A DNA stretch of 64,000 bases, taken from assembly GCA_037349315.1 (NCBI GenBank), contig JBAIAC010000018.1, positions 6,386,001 to 6,450,000 on the forward strand, written 5' to 3'. A program made the translations under genes and the position numbers. Of this stretch, positions 12,111 to 21,844 are shown one piece after another. Every line of letters begins with the position of its first letter. The first letter of the stretch is position 1. The notes under the pieces are model-generated. The model had not been told where the DNA came from, searched no databases, and saw only the letters and a list, made by a program, of their open reading frames with translations. The DNA is from Chelydra serpentina (taxonomy: Eukaryota; Chordata; Testudines; Chelydridae).

Positions 12111-13046
12111 CTTTAGTAAACCTGGCTCTGACACTTCACGCTTAACGGCATGTTCTCTAAAATAAAATCCAATACTGTATATTTCTACCTAGGGAAGGAT
12201 ACAGTGGGGTGGAGAGCTTTTAGGTTAGAACTGTTCCCTAAATATGATTTACTAGGTTGAGGGTGCATATTTAGAATGACAAAGCACATTTAGTAAAATG
12301 CTCAATGAACCATCTATGACAGTTTATGGTCAAACTAGCATTAAACAGCATCCATCTCGAATATAAATAAAGGAAACAAAGGAGCAGCAAACTAAGCAGC
12401 AGACCTGAATAACTGAGCAGAGAAATTGAATATGAAGCGGCATGTACTATAATAAAACGGTGTCAATGGAATGACAATTTAAATGCAAGTAGTTCCACAA
12501 AAGAGGGCTAATATTAGCCCCCCCCCTTAACATTTGTACTATAAAATCAAATTACAAATGTGTAGTTACACTACCGTCCTGCACAAATGTGACGGGACAG
12601 TCCTCCCTCCTCAAGACATCTCCCTTGCTTAGTGACATTACAGGTAGAATATCACTACACTGACAGTTCACAATTTCATTAGAGATGTGTCTGCTCTGTT
12701 AAAGGTACATTAATTTTCATTGCCATAACATTAAAATAAATCAAGCTGTTTCCAGTCATTGATTTTAATACAAGTAGTGATTCTATAATTTCCATTTAAG
12801 AGAAAAATGGTCCAGACTATGAAGACAACCCCATTTCTTGTAAATTACGTAGAGAGTTTGAGTTCACCCTAACTAGTGCTATACTGGTGAAATGCGAGTG
12901 TGGGTAAGGCATTGTTCCCCATTCTGATAGCATTTTGCCAGAAGGAAGCAGACTTCAGTCTTAATATAACAAGATCCACAATGAGACAAAAATGCAGAGA
13001 ACCCCTTAGTGAGAACATGAGACTGGCAAACTGCAGAATACGATTT

Positions 13047-13130
13047 CAGAGTGGGTTTTAGCCGACGAAAGCTTATGCCCAAATAAATGTGTTAGTCTCT
13101 AAGGTGCTGCAAGTACTCCTCATTGTTTTT
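13047..13130 (+). mobile_element. Penelope-like terminal repeat fragment
   Basis: GTGGGTTTTAGCCGACGAAAGC is followed by TTATGCCCAAATAAATGTGTTAGTCT. This is the same family as 24682-24906, in the opposite orientation. It keeps the stem II and GAAA half of a hammerhead-like core while the CTGAAGA half is altered. Confidence 0.55.
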
Positions 13131-13589
13131 GCAGAATAAGAGTTTGCCTCATTTGCAATTTATTTACAAAGACGACATACATAGCTCTGTTGGATCTTCA
13201 CATACATTTATTAAATGGTAAGAATTTAAGAGAGTCTAACTGCACAGCACTCATTAGCCTTAAGATATTATGTTGTATTTTGGGAATGATAAAAAGAGAA
13301 GTTTGTTAGGAAGTACTCCTTTAAATGGTTGTACAACTTTATATACTAGCCTCCTCTAAGATTTTCTTCCACTGGCCCTATGAAGTCAGTTCAACCTCCA
13401 GCGCCCCTGTCCAGACATCTGCATCAACTGCCCCAGCCAGAAGGACGTTTCTTATTGGTATGGAAGACACGATAGTATATGGTTACATTTTACTCCCTAA
13501 TACCATTTTTCTTTAGTGGGTTTTATTGGTACTTCTCATACAGTAGCTACATGATTTTACACAGAATCATTCACTTCAGTGCTCGAGAC

Positions 13590-13810
13590 GCACAACATGG
13601 CCTAGTAGACAGAACACCAGAGTGGGACTCTGGAGACCTAGGATCTATTCTTGACTCTGCCACTGGCCTGCTGAGTGACCTTGGACAAGTCACCCCTCCC
13701 AGCTCATTTTGCTGCCCCTCCCCCTTCTGTAAAATAAGGAGAATACCACCATCCTTTGGTAACGTGCTTTGAGACCTACTGATGAAAAGTGCTATACCCA
13801 AAATAGGTAT
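13590..13810 (+). repeat. MIR-like CORE-SINE
   Basis: It reads from GGCCTAGTAGACAGAACACC through GGACTCTGGAGACC, TTGACTCTGCCACTGGCC, GTGACCTTGGACAAGTC and CTGTAAAATAAGGAGAAT to a GTGCTTTGAGACC tail, in the order of the MIR consensus as recalled. Confidence 0.75.
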
Positions 13811-14179
13811 GTTGTTGTAGCTGCCACCTGAATCCAGATGGCTTTTGTTGTGTTCCTTCCAACTTTTCCCTTGAATTCTGTGTACGTTGACCAAGAAGCT
13901 GCACAACACACCATGATCAGTTAGACTGACCACTTTAAGAAAAACAATAGCCAAATCAGTGCAATTCCATTTTGGAATATGGTGCTATCTACTAGATTTA
14001 TTAAAATTTTTAATAACCATAGTAATAAACTATAGTTCCAGATTAATCTCTCTTGGAAGACACACTACAATAGAAGCCACAGTAGAGACTGCCTTGTCAC
14101 AAGTACAAATATTTGATGTAAAGATGGAGGAAATAAAAGGACAAATCTACTTGTCTAAAAGACAATTCACTGTACACAT

Positions 14180-14185
14180 TTTATT
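14180..14185 (-). terminator. EIF4E: Distal polyadenylation signal of EIF4E
   Basis: AATAAA on the minus strand lies 20-30 nt before the inferred 3' end. The surrounding block matches my recollection of the end of the human transcript. Confidence 0.75.
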
Positions 14186-14482
14186 TACAGTTTTGTACAC
14201 TGTCTTAATATGAATGGGACTGCTTGTCTACTTGAGCCATTTTTAACCAAAGAATATAACCTAAGTAATACAAAGTGTTAAAATACAGCATAAGATACAA
14301 AAACAGACATACTATTTCTAGTAAGGAATGTAAATTATGGTGTTACATTTAAAAAAATCCACAATTATGTTTAGGAAATCACACAAACATAGATCACTGA
14401 TTTGACTGAAATGCATAAGTCTGTAGCAAAGCTCTGATGTTACAAAAAACAAAAAGTTACCAAAGAATGCACAAAATTAATG

Positions 14483-14488
14483 TTTATT
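14483..14488 (-). terminator. EIF4E: Possible proximal polyadenylation signal of EIF4E
   Basis: A second AATAAA on the minus strand lies about 610 nt after the stop codon. Its use would give a shorter 3'UTR isoform. No transcript evidence is available here. Confidence 0.5.
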
Positions 14489-15097
14489 CCACCTTTGTCA
14501 TATTCCCAGATCCTTCACCAATGTTACATGAGCAAAAACAACTGAAATCAGAGTATCACTAATGTTATCAATTAGGGAAACAAATAAATTAAGTCTAGCA
14601 GCATTCAGCATAGGTTACAGCAAAGACAATGCTGTATTAAGAAAATTGCTAGAAAATTCTATGCACCATACTTTTTTTCCAAACCAGCAAAATATGTTAC
14701 TGCATACAATGCAAATATAAAACAGAAGTAATTTTTTCTGTAAGGTATAGAGATGCAGTTTCTTTTCTGAATATTGTGGATAAACAAATGTTTTTGTAAT
14801 AGTAATGTCCTACTAAGCTATTACAGAGTGGGCCAGGAAAACGTTTATGAATTCTGGGGGTAATGGGTACTGAAATCCTTTGATTGAATAATGGTTACTT
14901 CAGCCAAAATAGAAAAAAAATTGAACACAGAAGTACAAGACAAAGGCGAATGAGACTTCTCACAAATCTTAGCAACATTTAGATGGAAATCAAATTTAAA
15001 TGCAGTCCACTCTGCTTTTGAAGAGGCTTTGGTTCAGCTCCCAAATCTCGATTGCTTGACGCAGTCTCCTATGAAAGAATACGCAGAAGGTGTCTTC

Positions 15098-15212
15098 TTA
15101 AACAACAAACCTATTTTTAGTGGTGGAGCCGCTCTTAGTAGCTGTGTCTGCATGGGACTGATAGCCAAGCACTATCTTTGGAGGAAGTCCTAATCTTTCC
15201 TTGTATACTCTC
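15098..15212 (-). CDS. EIF4E: EIF4E coding exon 7 with stop codon
   Basis: A CAG acceptor precedes 115 nt encoding RVYKERLGLPPKIVLGYQSH and then ADTATKSGSTTKNRFVV, ending in TAA at 15098-15100. Ser209, the residue phosphorylated by MNK1/2 in mammals, is conserved in KSGSTT. The C-terminus is full length. Confidence 0.97.
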
Positions 15213-15629
15213 CTGAAGAAACAAAAGAAAAAACAACACACCAGAGTTTTTAAGGAACACTCTTTAGAATGGGACAGTATGTCAAGTTATTTCCTTTCAG
15301 ACCTGCTGAAATCTTAATTCACAAAGACAAATTTCTAGTTAGAAACAATTCTGCTTAGATATTTCTGTATTTATGTATACTTTTAAAAACAATATTCTGT
15401 TTTTGTACAAAGTTCAACTGCTCCTGCTACTTCTATTTCTCACTTCAAGTCAAATCTAAATTGTATCATTGCAGAAATAAGTTATCTTAGCCAGGATAAG
15501 GAGGACTTGGAAAAATAAGCAGCAGGCCCAGATACATTTCAGAGATCAAAGATCCCCCATCATGCTGATATACAGGCAAAAATTAAACAAACAGAATTTC
15601 TGTTACTAGTTTCTGGTCATCAGTCTGAA
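15213..15629. other. Intron 6 start (exon 7 side), nothing recognised
   Basis: Intronic AT-rich sequence between exon 7 and the Harbinger remnant. No feature was seen. Confidence 0.5.
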
Positions 15630-15699
15630 CTCTACTGTCGTGCCCTTGGGTGACCAATCATCATACCCACCCCGAAAATTCTTATAGAATTTTGTAAGT

Positions 15700-17560
15700 C
15701 CCCTTCCTGTTTGCTCAATGATGCGTGCAGTGGTCTCAACGCATCTTTCCAAAAGGCCATGCCTACTGCACACATCAGGCGATCCCCAGCTTGGAGCAAT
15801 GCCAACCTGCTGGACCTCCTCGGCATTTGGAGAGGATGCTGTCCAGTCCCAGCTGTGCTCTAGCCGTAGAAATCATGATGCCTACGGACAGATTTCATGA
15901 TGCATGACGGAAAGGGGCCATGACTGGGACACACTGCAGTCAGGGTCAAAGTCAAGAAGCTGCGGAACGCCTACCACAAGGAATGGGAGGCAAACTGCTG
16001 CTCCAGTGCTGTGCCCACGAGCTGCTGGTTCCACAAAGAGCTGGACGCGATACTCTGTGGCAACTCCACCTCCACAGTGAAGACTACTGTGGATACTTCG
16101 GTGGCTCGCGTGCCAGTCTAGAGTGGACTGAGCCAGGAGGATGAAGTCTTGGACGAGGATGTGGAGGGAGACCCAGAGGCAGGTGACAACTCAGAGGTAA
16201 GCGATGCATGCAGCCAGGAGCTCTTTTCTACCCCGGAGGAGGCTAACCAGTCACAGCTGTCGGATCTTGGCGAAGCACAAACAGGAAAGGAGACCCCAGT
16301 AAGTGTATTTGATTTGGGAATCATTGAAGCAAGTTGTTGGGCGCAGGGGGGTTGCAGAAAACAGGCTTGTGTCTGTATGATGCGCATACCACCACATGAC
16401 TAGTGCAACAGAACAGGCTGTTGATTGACTCCCTCACTTCATGGGAATCTGCCTCAGATCTCCAGGAAACTCTCATGGAGATACTGGGCAAACCACTGCC
16501 ACAGGTTCTTCGGCAGAGCTGCTTTGTTTCTTGCCCCATTAATGGTAACTTTCCCGCACCACTCTGCCATCACGAGTGGCAGCGGGAAGGAGTGGGGGCT
16601 TTGCTGCATACAGGAGAGTTGCATAAGGGCCAGGGCAGAAGCTGCAATCTTGGAGAAGACCCTCCCTTGATTCCCTGCTCACCCTCAGCAGCGAGATAGC
16701 TTCCATAATGAACACAGCCTGTGGAAAATGTAGGGACAGGAATGATCATCAGGCCCCCACTACAGTGTTGGCTCGCCCCAAGAGCCACATGCCCAGTGTA
16801 CAGTAGGGTCCAAGAACACTGATTTACCCTGCCCCTGTGGCTGGTCACCACTTCGGGGGTTTTGAGGCTCATGTGTGCTTGCCTGGGGTTGTCAGCCAGT
16901 TAGTGACAGGTATGTGAATACTGGCTGTGTTTTAAATCACTGAATCAGTGTTCTGTGTGTTGCGAACAATACTGCTTCTGTCAAATATTGCATTTTGGCT
17001 TCACAGAGATGACCTTGGGAGCCCAGTCTCCCTCTTTGTTATCGCCAGCTGAATGGCTGCACAGAATTAGAAAGTGGCCACGAAGTACTAAGGAGGACTT
17101 TTTGTGTGATGTTATGATGCACTCTGCCGCCAAAAATCAGGAATTGAAGGAGTGGCGGGACAGCCGGCAGAGGGACCAAAAGGAGAACGCGGCGCGCCAG
17201 AACGAAGCCACGGAGCGGTCCTTGACAGTTATGGAGCGCCAAGCAGAAATGCTCCAGGCAATACTAGCACTGCAAACTGATCAGCTCCGCACCCGCCCTC
17301 TCCGACAGCCGCTTTTAAAACTCTTTTCCATGCACCCCCCCTCGCCCCCCGACACCGCCAACAAACTCTTATTAACCTCCTGGCACCAGTCTGTACCCAT
17401 GACATTCCACTTCTCCCCCGTCACAGTCCAGTACTGCGGACTCCCAGTACACACTGCACTCAACACTCATCTCTCTGCAGTTTGGCCCTGCTGAAGTACA
17501 GTACCCGCTGCATCGTACTCCAAAGGAGAAAGTTGGATACGATACCTGGACATACACAAA
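15700..17560 (+). pseudogene. Harbinger Myb/SANT-like protein, broken
   Basis: Plus-strand blocks in order are EDAVQSQLCSSRRNHDAYGQ (SANT/Myb-like DNA-binding part), an acidic linker DEDVEGDPEAGDNSEVSDAC, SQELFSTPEEANQSQLSDLG, then MTLGAQSPSLLSPAEWLHRI, TKEDFLCDVMMHSAAKNQEL and TVMERQAEMLQAILALQTDQ. The last two resemble the coiled, charged C-terminal part. In Harbinger elements this protein partners the transposase and binds the transposon ends. Frameshifts separate the blocks, and an insertion-like stretch (about 16300-16990) lies between the two halves. Confidence 0.8.
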
Positions 17561-17851
17561 TCTTTAACCGTCCTGGGACTCCACCTCCTCCTGGGACCTT
17601 CCCTTCCCCCATTCCCCTCAGTGCTGATGTGTTTTTTTGTTTGACTCTCTCCTCCAGTCATTTAATAAAAGAATTGTGTTGGTTTGAAAGCAATCTTTAT
17701 TCTATTAATTGAAAGCAAACAGAGCCCTGCAAAGCAACAGACTTATCTTAAACCTTCATATTGCATCATCTGCACCAATCACAATCACCTCCTAGCATTA
17801 CAAGCACTGCACTCCCGAGCTTAGCAACAAATATTAGTGGCTTTCAATTTC

Positions 17852-19032
17852 AAATTGCTGCCTCAAGGCATCCCTGATCCTTATGGCCCTGCGCTATGCC
17901 CCTCCAATATCTCTGGTCTCTGGCTGTTCAAATTCAGCCTCTAGGCACTGAGCTTCAGCGGTCCAGCCTTGAGTGAAACTTTAACCTTCCCTTCACAAAT
18001 ATTATGGAGTGTACAGCACGCGGCTATAAGCACAGGAATATTGTCATTGGCCAGGTCCAGCTTTCCATATAGGCAGCGTCAGCGGGCCTTTAAACAGCCA
18101 AAAGCACACACAATCATTCTGCACTTGCTCAGCCTGTTGTTGAACCGCTCCTTGCTGCTGTCAAGTTGCCCCGTGTATAGCTTCATGAGCCATGGCATTA
18201 AGGGGCAGGCGGGATCTCCCAGGATCACAATGGGCATTTGGACTTCCCCTCCAGTGAACTTCTCGTCTGGGAAGAAAGTCCCTGCTTGCAGCTTCCGGAA
18301 CAGGCCAGTCTTCTGGAAGATGCGTGCGTCATGCACCTTTCCGCACCCACCTGCGTTAATGTCTGTGAAATACCCATCCATGGTGATCCACAAGTGCCTG
18401 GAGAACCATTGAGAAACACCTTTTCTGATGAATGTACTCGGTGGCTAGATGGTCTGGTGCCAGAATTGGAATATGCATGCCATGTATCGCCCCTCCACAG
18501 TTAGGGAAGCCCATTTGTGCGAAGTCATCTACAATATATCACACGTTTCCCACCGTCATGGTCTTTCGGAGCAGGATGGCCCTGCACACTTCCGTCAACA
18601 TGAGTCCAACAGACGACTTTCCCACTCTGAACTGGTTAGCGACCGATCTGTAGCAGTCTGGAGTAGCCAGCTTCCACAGTGCAATCGCCACACACTTTAA
18701 CAGGGCAGCTCTTATTCTCTTGTCCTTGCGCCACAGGACTGGGGCGAGCTTATCACACAGTCCCATGAATGTGGCTTTCCTCATGCTAAAGTTTTGCAGC
18801 CATTGCTCGTCATCCCAGATGTGCATGACGGTATGATCCCACCACTCAGTGCTTGTTTTTCCCAAGCCCAAAAGCGGCGTTCCACTGTAGTCAGCACCTC
18901 CGGGAACGCCACAAGCAATCTCGTGTCATAGCTAGTTTGCGTGGCGAGATCAATGTCGCACTACTCTTGCCTTCGTAGTTTAAGGAATAACTCCACTGCC
19001 ACTCCTGACATGTTAGTCAGAGCGAGCAGCAT
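17852..19032 (-). pseudogene. Harbinger DDE transposase, broken
   Basis: Minus-strand blocks are MLLALTNMSGVAVELFLKLR at the start (ATG at 19030-19032), WWDHTVMHIWDDEQWLQNFS, ALWKLATPDCYRSVANQF (helix-turn-helix part), GGAIHGMHIPILAPDHLA, GKVHDARIFQKTGLFRKLQA, ILGDPACPLMPWLMK and RMIVCAFGCLKAR. Family members have an IDGTH first aspartate; here it is IHGMH, so the Asp is His. The last catalytic glutamate, normally in VECAFG, is missing (IVCAFG, a 3-bp loss). A stop follows FLKLRRQE. The copy is catalytically dead. HARBI1, the domesticated host gene, is excluded by context and decay. Confidence 0.88.
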
Positions 19033-19351
19033 ACTGGTCAACAGTTCGGGACCCATTCCTGCAGACTGAAGAGGCAGAGCACGCAGTACACAAACTGTTG
19101 AAAGATGGCACCAAATGCGGACGGAAGCACAAGATTGCTAGAATGCATCATGGGGCATTGGGTCAGGACCCAGGATGCCACGCGACCGCCTCCACCTTCC
19201 CACAACTCTCAGCAGCAGAAGAGGAAGAGATGCTCTGTGGGATAGCTGCCCAGAATATCACTGCAAGTGTGAACACGCTATTGCGCAGGCAGCTGACAGT
19301 GTGAACACACAACAGCTGTTTCCCTTCAGTGCTCCCTAAGAGGCACTGTAA

Positions 19352-19391
19352 CTGTCGGCGCTGTAATTTTGCCAGTGTAGACATACCCTTA
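19352..19391. repeat. Right terminal inverted repeat of the Harbinger element
   Basis: The sequence runs TCGGCGCTGTAATTTTGCC then AGTGTAGACATACCCTTA. The same motif marks the ends of several MITEs in this window, which suggests they were mobilised by such transposases. Confidence 0.75.
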
Positions 19392-20115
19392 GTGTTTGTT
19401 AATACCATTCTGATGCATACTTGGGATGGTCTCCTGGAGTACCAAAACATCTGCACCAAAGTTCAGTAACTCACTGTGCCTATCACTGAAGACTTGCCCC
19501 CAACATTAGTGAAAGAGATGGCATAGTAATGAAGTACTGCTACATGTAAGGCAGATCTCACTGGACTTTATATGGTAAACTCTTCTGCTGGTCACAGAAC
19601 AGGCAGTCAGAATGCAAAATTGAACAGAAGTCAACATGCAACCATGCACCATTTGTAGTTAGAAAAATCTAGCCAAGAAAAAAAAATGATTGTCCGTCAA
19701 AGCAACAAACGTAGACGACAGAAATATTCAAGTAGCCTCAATTATTTTGACTTCAACAACAAAAGAGTCAGTTCTATTATTCTAAAGATCATCACTCCAT
19801 TTGAATCTTCTTGAGTCCTGTAAAGAAGAGAGTATCCAACCAGGCTGGAAAAATATACAATTTCCCTTTCTGAAAATACGGCAATTAGTTTTCTTTGAGA
19901 AGAGAAGACAATTTTAATCAAGTCTAGTTTTCTTAAAGCTGACCAGTGATAAAACAATGAGTTTAAAAAACTGTGCTTTTTTAAAATAGTGCACATCCCC
20001 ACCAGAGGTCATCAAATATGTTTATACTTGTTTTACTGAAAGTGACCCTTAGACCCCCGCTTCAGGACAGGCTTACTCCATGCTCTGTGATGGCTGGGAC
20101 ATCATCAGCCTAGTG

Positions 20116-20448
20116 CAGGGGTCTCAAACCCCGAACCCCTCCTGCACCCCAACTCCCTGCCCTGAGCCCCCTTCCGCATCCTGCACCCCACCTCCCTGCC
20201 CTGAGCCCCCATCACATTCTGCACCCCCTGGGGGCAAGGAGGGGACAGAGTTGAGGTGGGGACTTCGGAGTTGGAATGGGGGCAGGGAAGGGGTGAGAAG
20301 AGGCAGGGCAGGGCCGGGGCCTTGTGAAAGGGGTGGAGTCGGGGTGGGGATGGGAGGCAGCATGGGCGTGTGTGTGTGTGATGCGGCCCTCAGGCCAATG
20401 TACTAGTCCTCATGTGGCCCTCGTGATCATTTGAGTTTGAAATCCCTG
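20116..20448. mobile_element. hAT MITE with perfect 8-bp target duplication
   Basis: The ends CAGGGGTCTCAAACC and, inverted, CAGGGATTTCAAACTC are terminal inverted repeats. The flanks are GCCTAGTG at 20108-20115 and 20449-20456, a perfect 8-bp duplication typical of hAT. The interior has C-rich near-tandem CTCCCTGCCCTGAGCCCC units and no coding capacity. Confidence 0.9.
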
Positions 20449-20923
20449 GCCTAGTGCACGCTGGCGTATTGCAATGGAACTTGAGTTAGCTAGCTACAAT
20501 GTCCCACTCAGAAGAGCCAATGAAGCTTTCATCACCGATCTACTTCCCATTTATTAATATGTTTTATTTCCAAAAGGTATAAGGAGGGACACTCAAGTAG
20601 TTCAGACAACCTACTATAGGTCTATCCTTCAAATCCGTGAAAGATTCATAGTCTAAGAGCACGTGACAATGTGGCACAACTTATTTTGTACTGATTTTTT
20701 TTTTTAAAGACATTTTTAAGACATTTATCAGTAGGCCATACCACAGAAGACTTTCCTTTTCCCAAAAAATACATTTTCCAGACTGTCCCAACAGATTTCA
20801 AAATGAAGTTCAGCATTAGCATGATATTTCTGACTGAATTACCCAAATTTAAAAGGTATTTAGTATTAAAGAATACGGTCATGCGTATCAAGTCTAAGGC
20901 ACTGAATAGCAAACATCACTTAC

Positions 20924-21063
20924 CCTATATGCGTAACAGCATCCCTGTTTTCACATTCAGTTGTCCATATTGCTATTTTATCGCCCTTAGCTCTAACATT
21001 AACAACAGCTCCACATACATCATCGCTGTAGTCATCAAAGGACTCTCCGATAAGGCACAGCAG
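20924..21063 (-). CDS. EIF4E: EIF4E coding exon 6
   Basis: A TAG acceptor and a GTAAGT donor flank 140 nt. It encodes LLCLIGESFDDYSDDVCGAV and the VRAKGDK loop that binds the cap phosphates, then IAIWTTECENRDAVTHIG with the tryptophan of IAIW at the cap site. It ends in phase 2. Confidence 0.97.
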
Positions 21064-21844
21064 CTACAAAATAAAGACTAACTATTAAAGGGAGGTAAAC
21101 AATATGAAATAAAATTGTGTTTTACAGTGGAATCATCCATTTTTATAGAGCAGTTTTATATTAGACATTGTATTAAATTTTTGGTGTACTGAAAACCTCT
21201 TACACATGGAAACAAACCATTTTCATTCTGAATGATCAAAACAGTAAGTATCAATGACAAAACATGCTAAAATTAACATAAGAAAGGTTTAGCTGCATAG
21301 CAGGGGAGTTCCCTTATTTCTTTTTAGGTGGGGTGTTTTGTTTGAGGTTTTCCATCTATCTACAGGCTTCATAGCTGAAACCTTTATAGTACAATTTCTT
21401 TCATTAAAAGATTTTCTTTCCTCGGCCAAGCCCCCCACCCATGCCACAGTCATGCCCTCCATCTCTTCCCAAATCTCCAGAACTGTTTATCTACATAGCC
21501 TGTCATCTTGAAATTCCCCTCATCCTCCTAAATGCTGTTTCTGCTTCTTCTCTATACATCATTTCAGGTATTTGGAGGATCCCTTTTGTGCCACGCAGCC
21601 CCATCAACTATACATCTTAGAAGTGTTCTGGCTGAGAATTCATGTGTGGTTGCCACGGAGATATGCAACATATATTCTATCCCCAGGGGCTGCGCAACGC
21701 ATGAAGAGCAACGGATCAAGCTTGGATCCAAACTCCAAGGCACTGTATACAGCTCACTGCACCAACCCATGTTGTGACTATATCCTGAACCACAAGTGCA
21801 CATGATAATGCTCCCCGTGCACAATATTTAAACAAATGCAGGTA

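Larger units (their letters stand above)
9223..13046. other. Intergenic with scattered old repeat pieces
   Basis: There is no gene. Faint SINE-like pieces are listed separately at 11215-11290 and 12030-12110. The rest is AT-rich and unrecognised. Confidence 0.5.
14155..15097 (-). other. EIF4E: EIF4E 3' untranslated region
   Basis: The sequence after the stop resembles the mammalian EIF4E 3'UTR as I recall it, including the parts just after the stop and the final block before cleavage. It contains two AATAAA signals on the minus strand, at 14483-14488 and 14180-14185. The distal one sits in a conserved AU-rich block near 14158-14210 and is the more likely main site. The cleavage point near 14155-14160 is an inference. 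Confidence 0.8.
15630..19391. mobile_element. Degraded two-gene Harbinger (PIF) transposon in EIF4E intron 6
   Basis: Two convergent open regions characteristic of Harbinger are present: a Myb/SANT-like DNA-binding protein on plus (about 15700-17560) and the DDE transposase on minus (about 19032-17852). The right terminus (19352-19391) ends TGCCAGTGTAGACATACCCTTA-like, matching the MITE ends elsewhere in the window. No matching left terminus was found, so that end is truncated or lost near 15630. Both genes are broken. The EIF4E splice sites on either side are unaffected. Confidence 0.85.

Noticed and set aside
18079..18393. Candidate domesticated HARBI1 gene
   Set aside because: Stops, frameshifts, loss of catalytic residues and a neighbouring transposon terminus show a dead transposon copy.
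20080..20406. 108-codon frame with PSCTPTPCPEPPS repeats
   Set aside because: It is the translation of C-rich near-tandem units inside the hAT MITE at 20116-20448.
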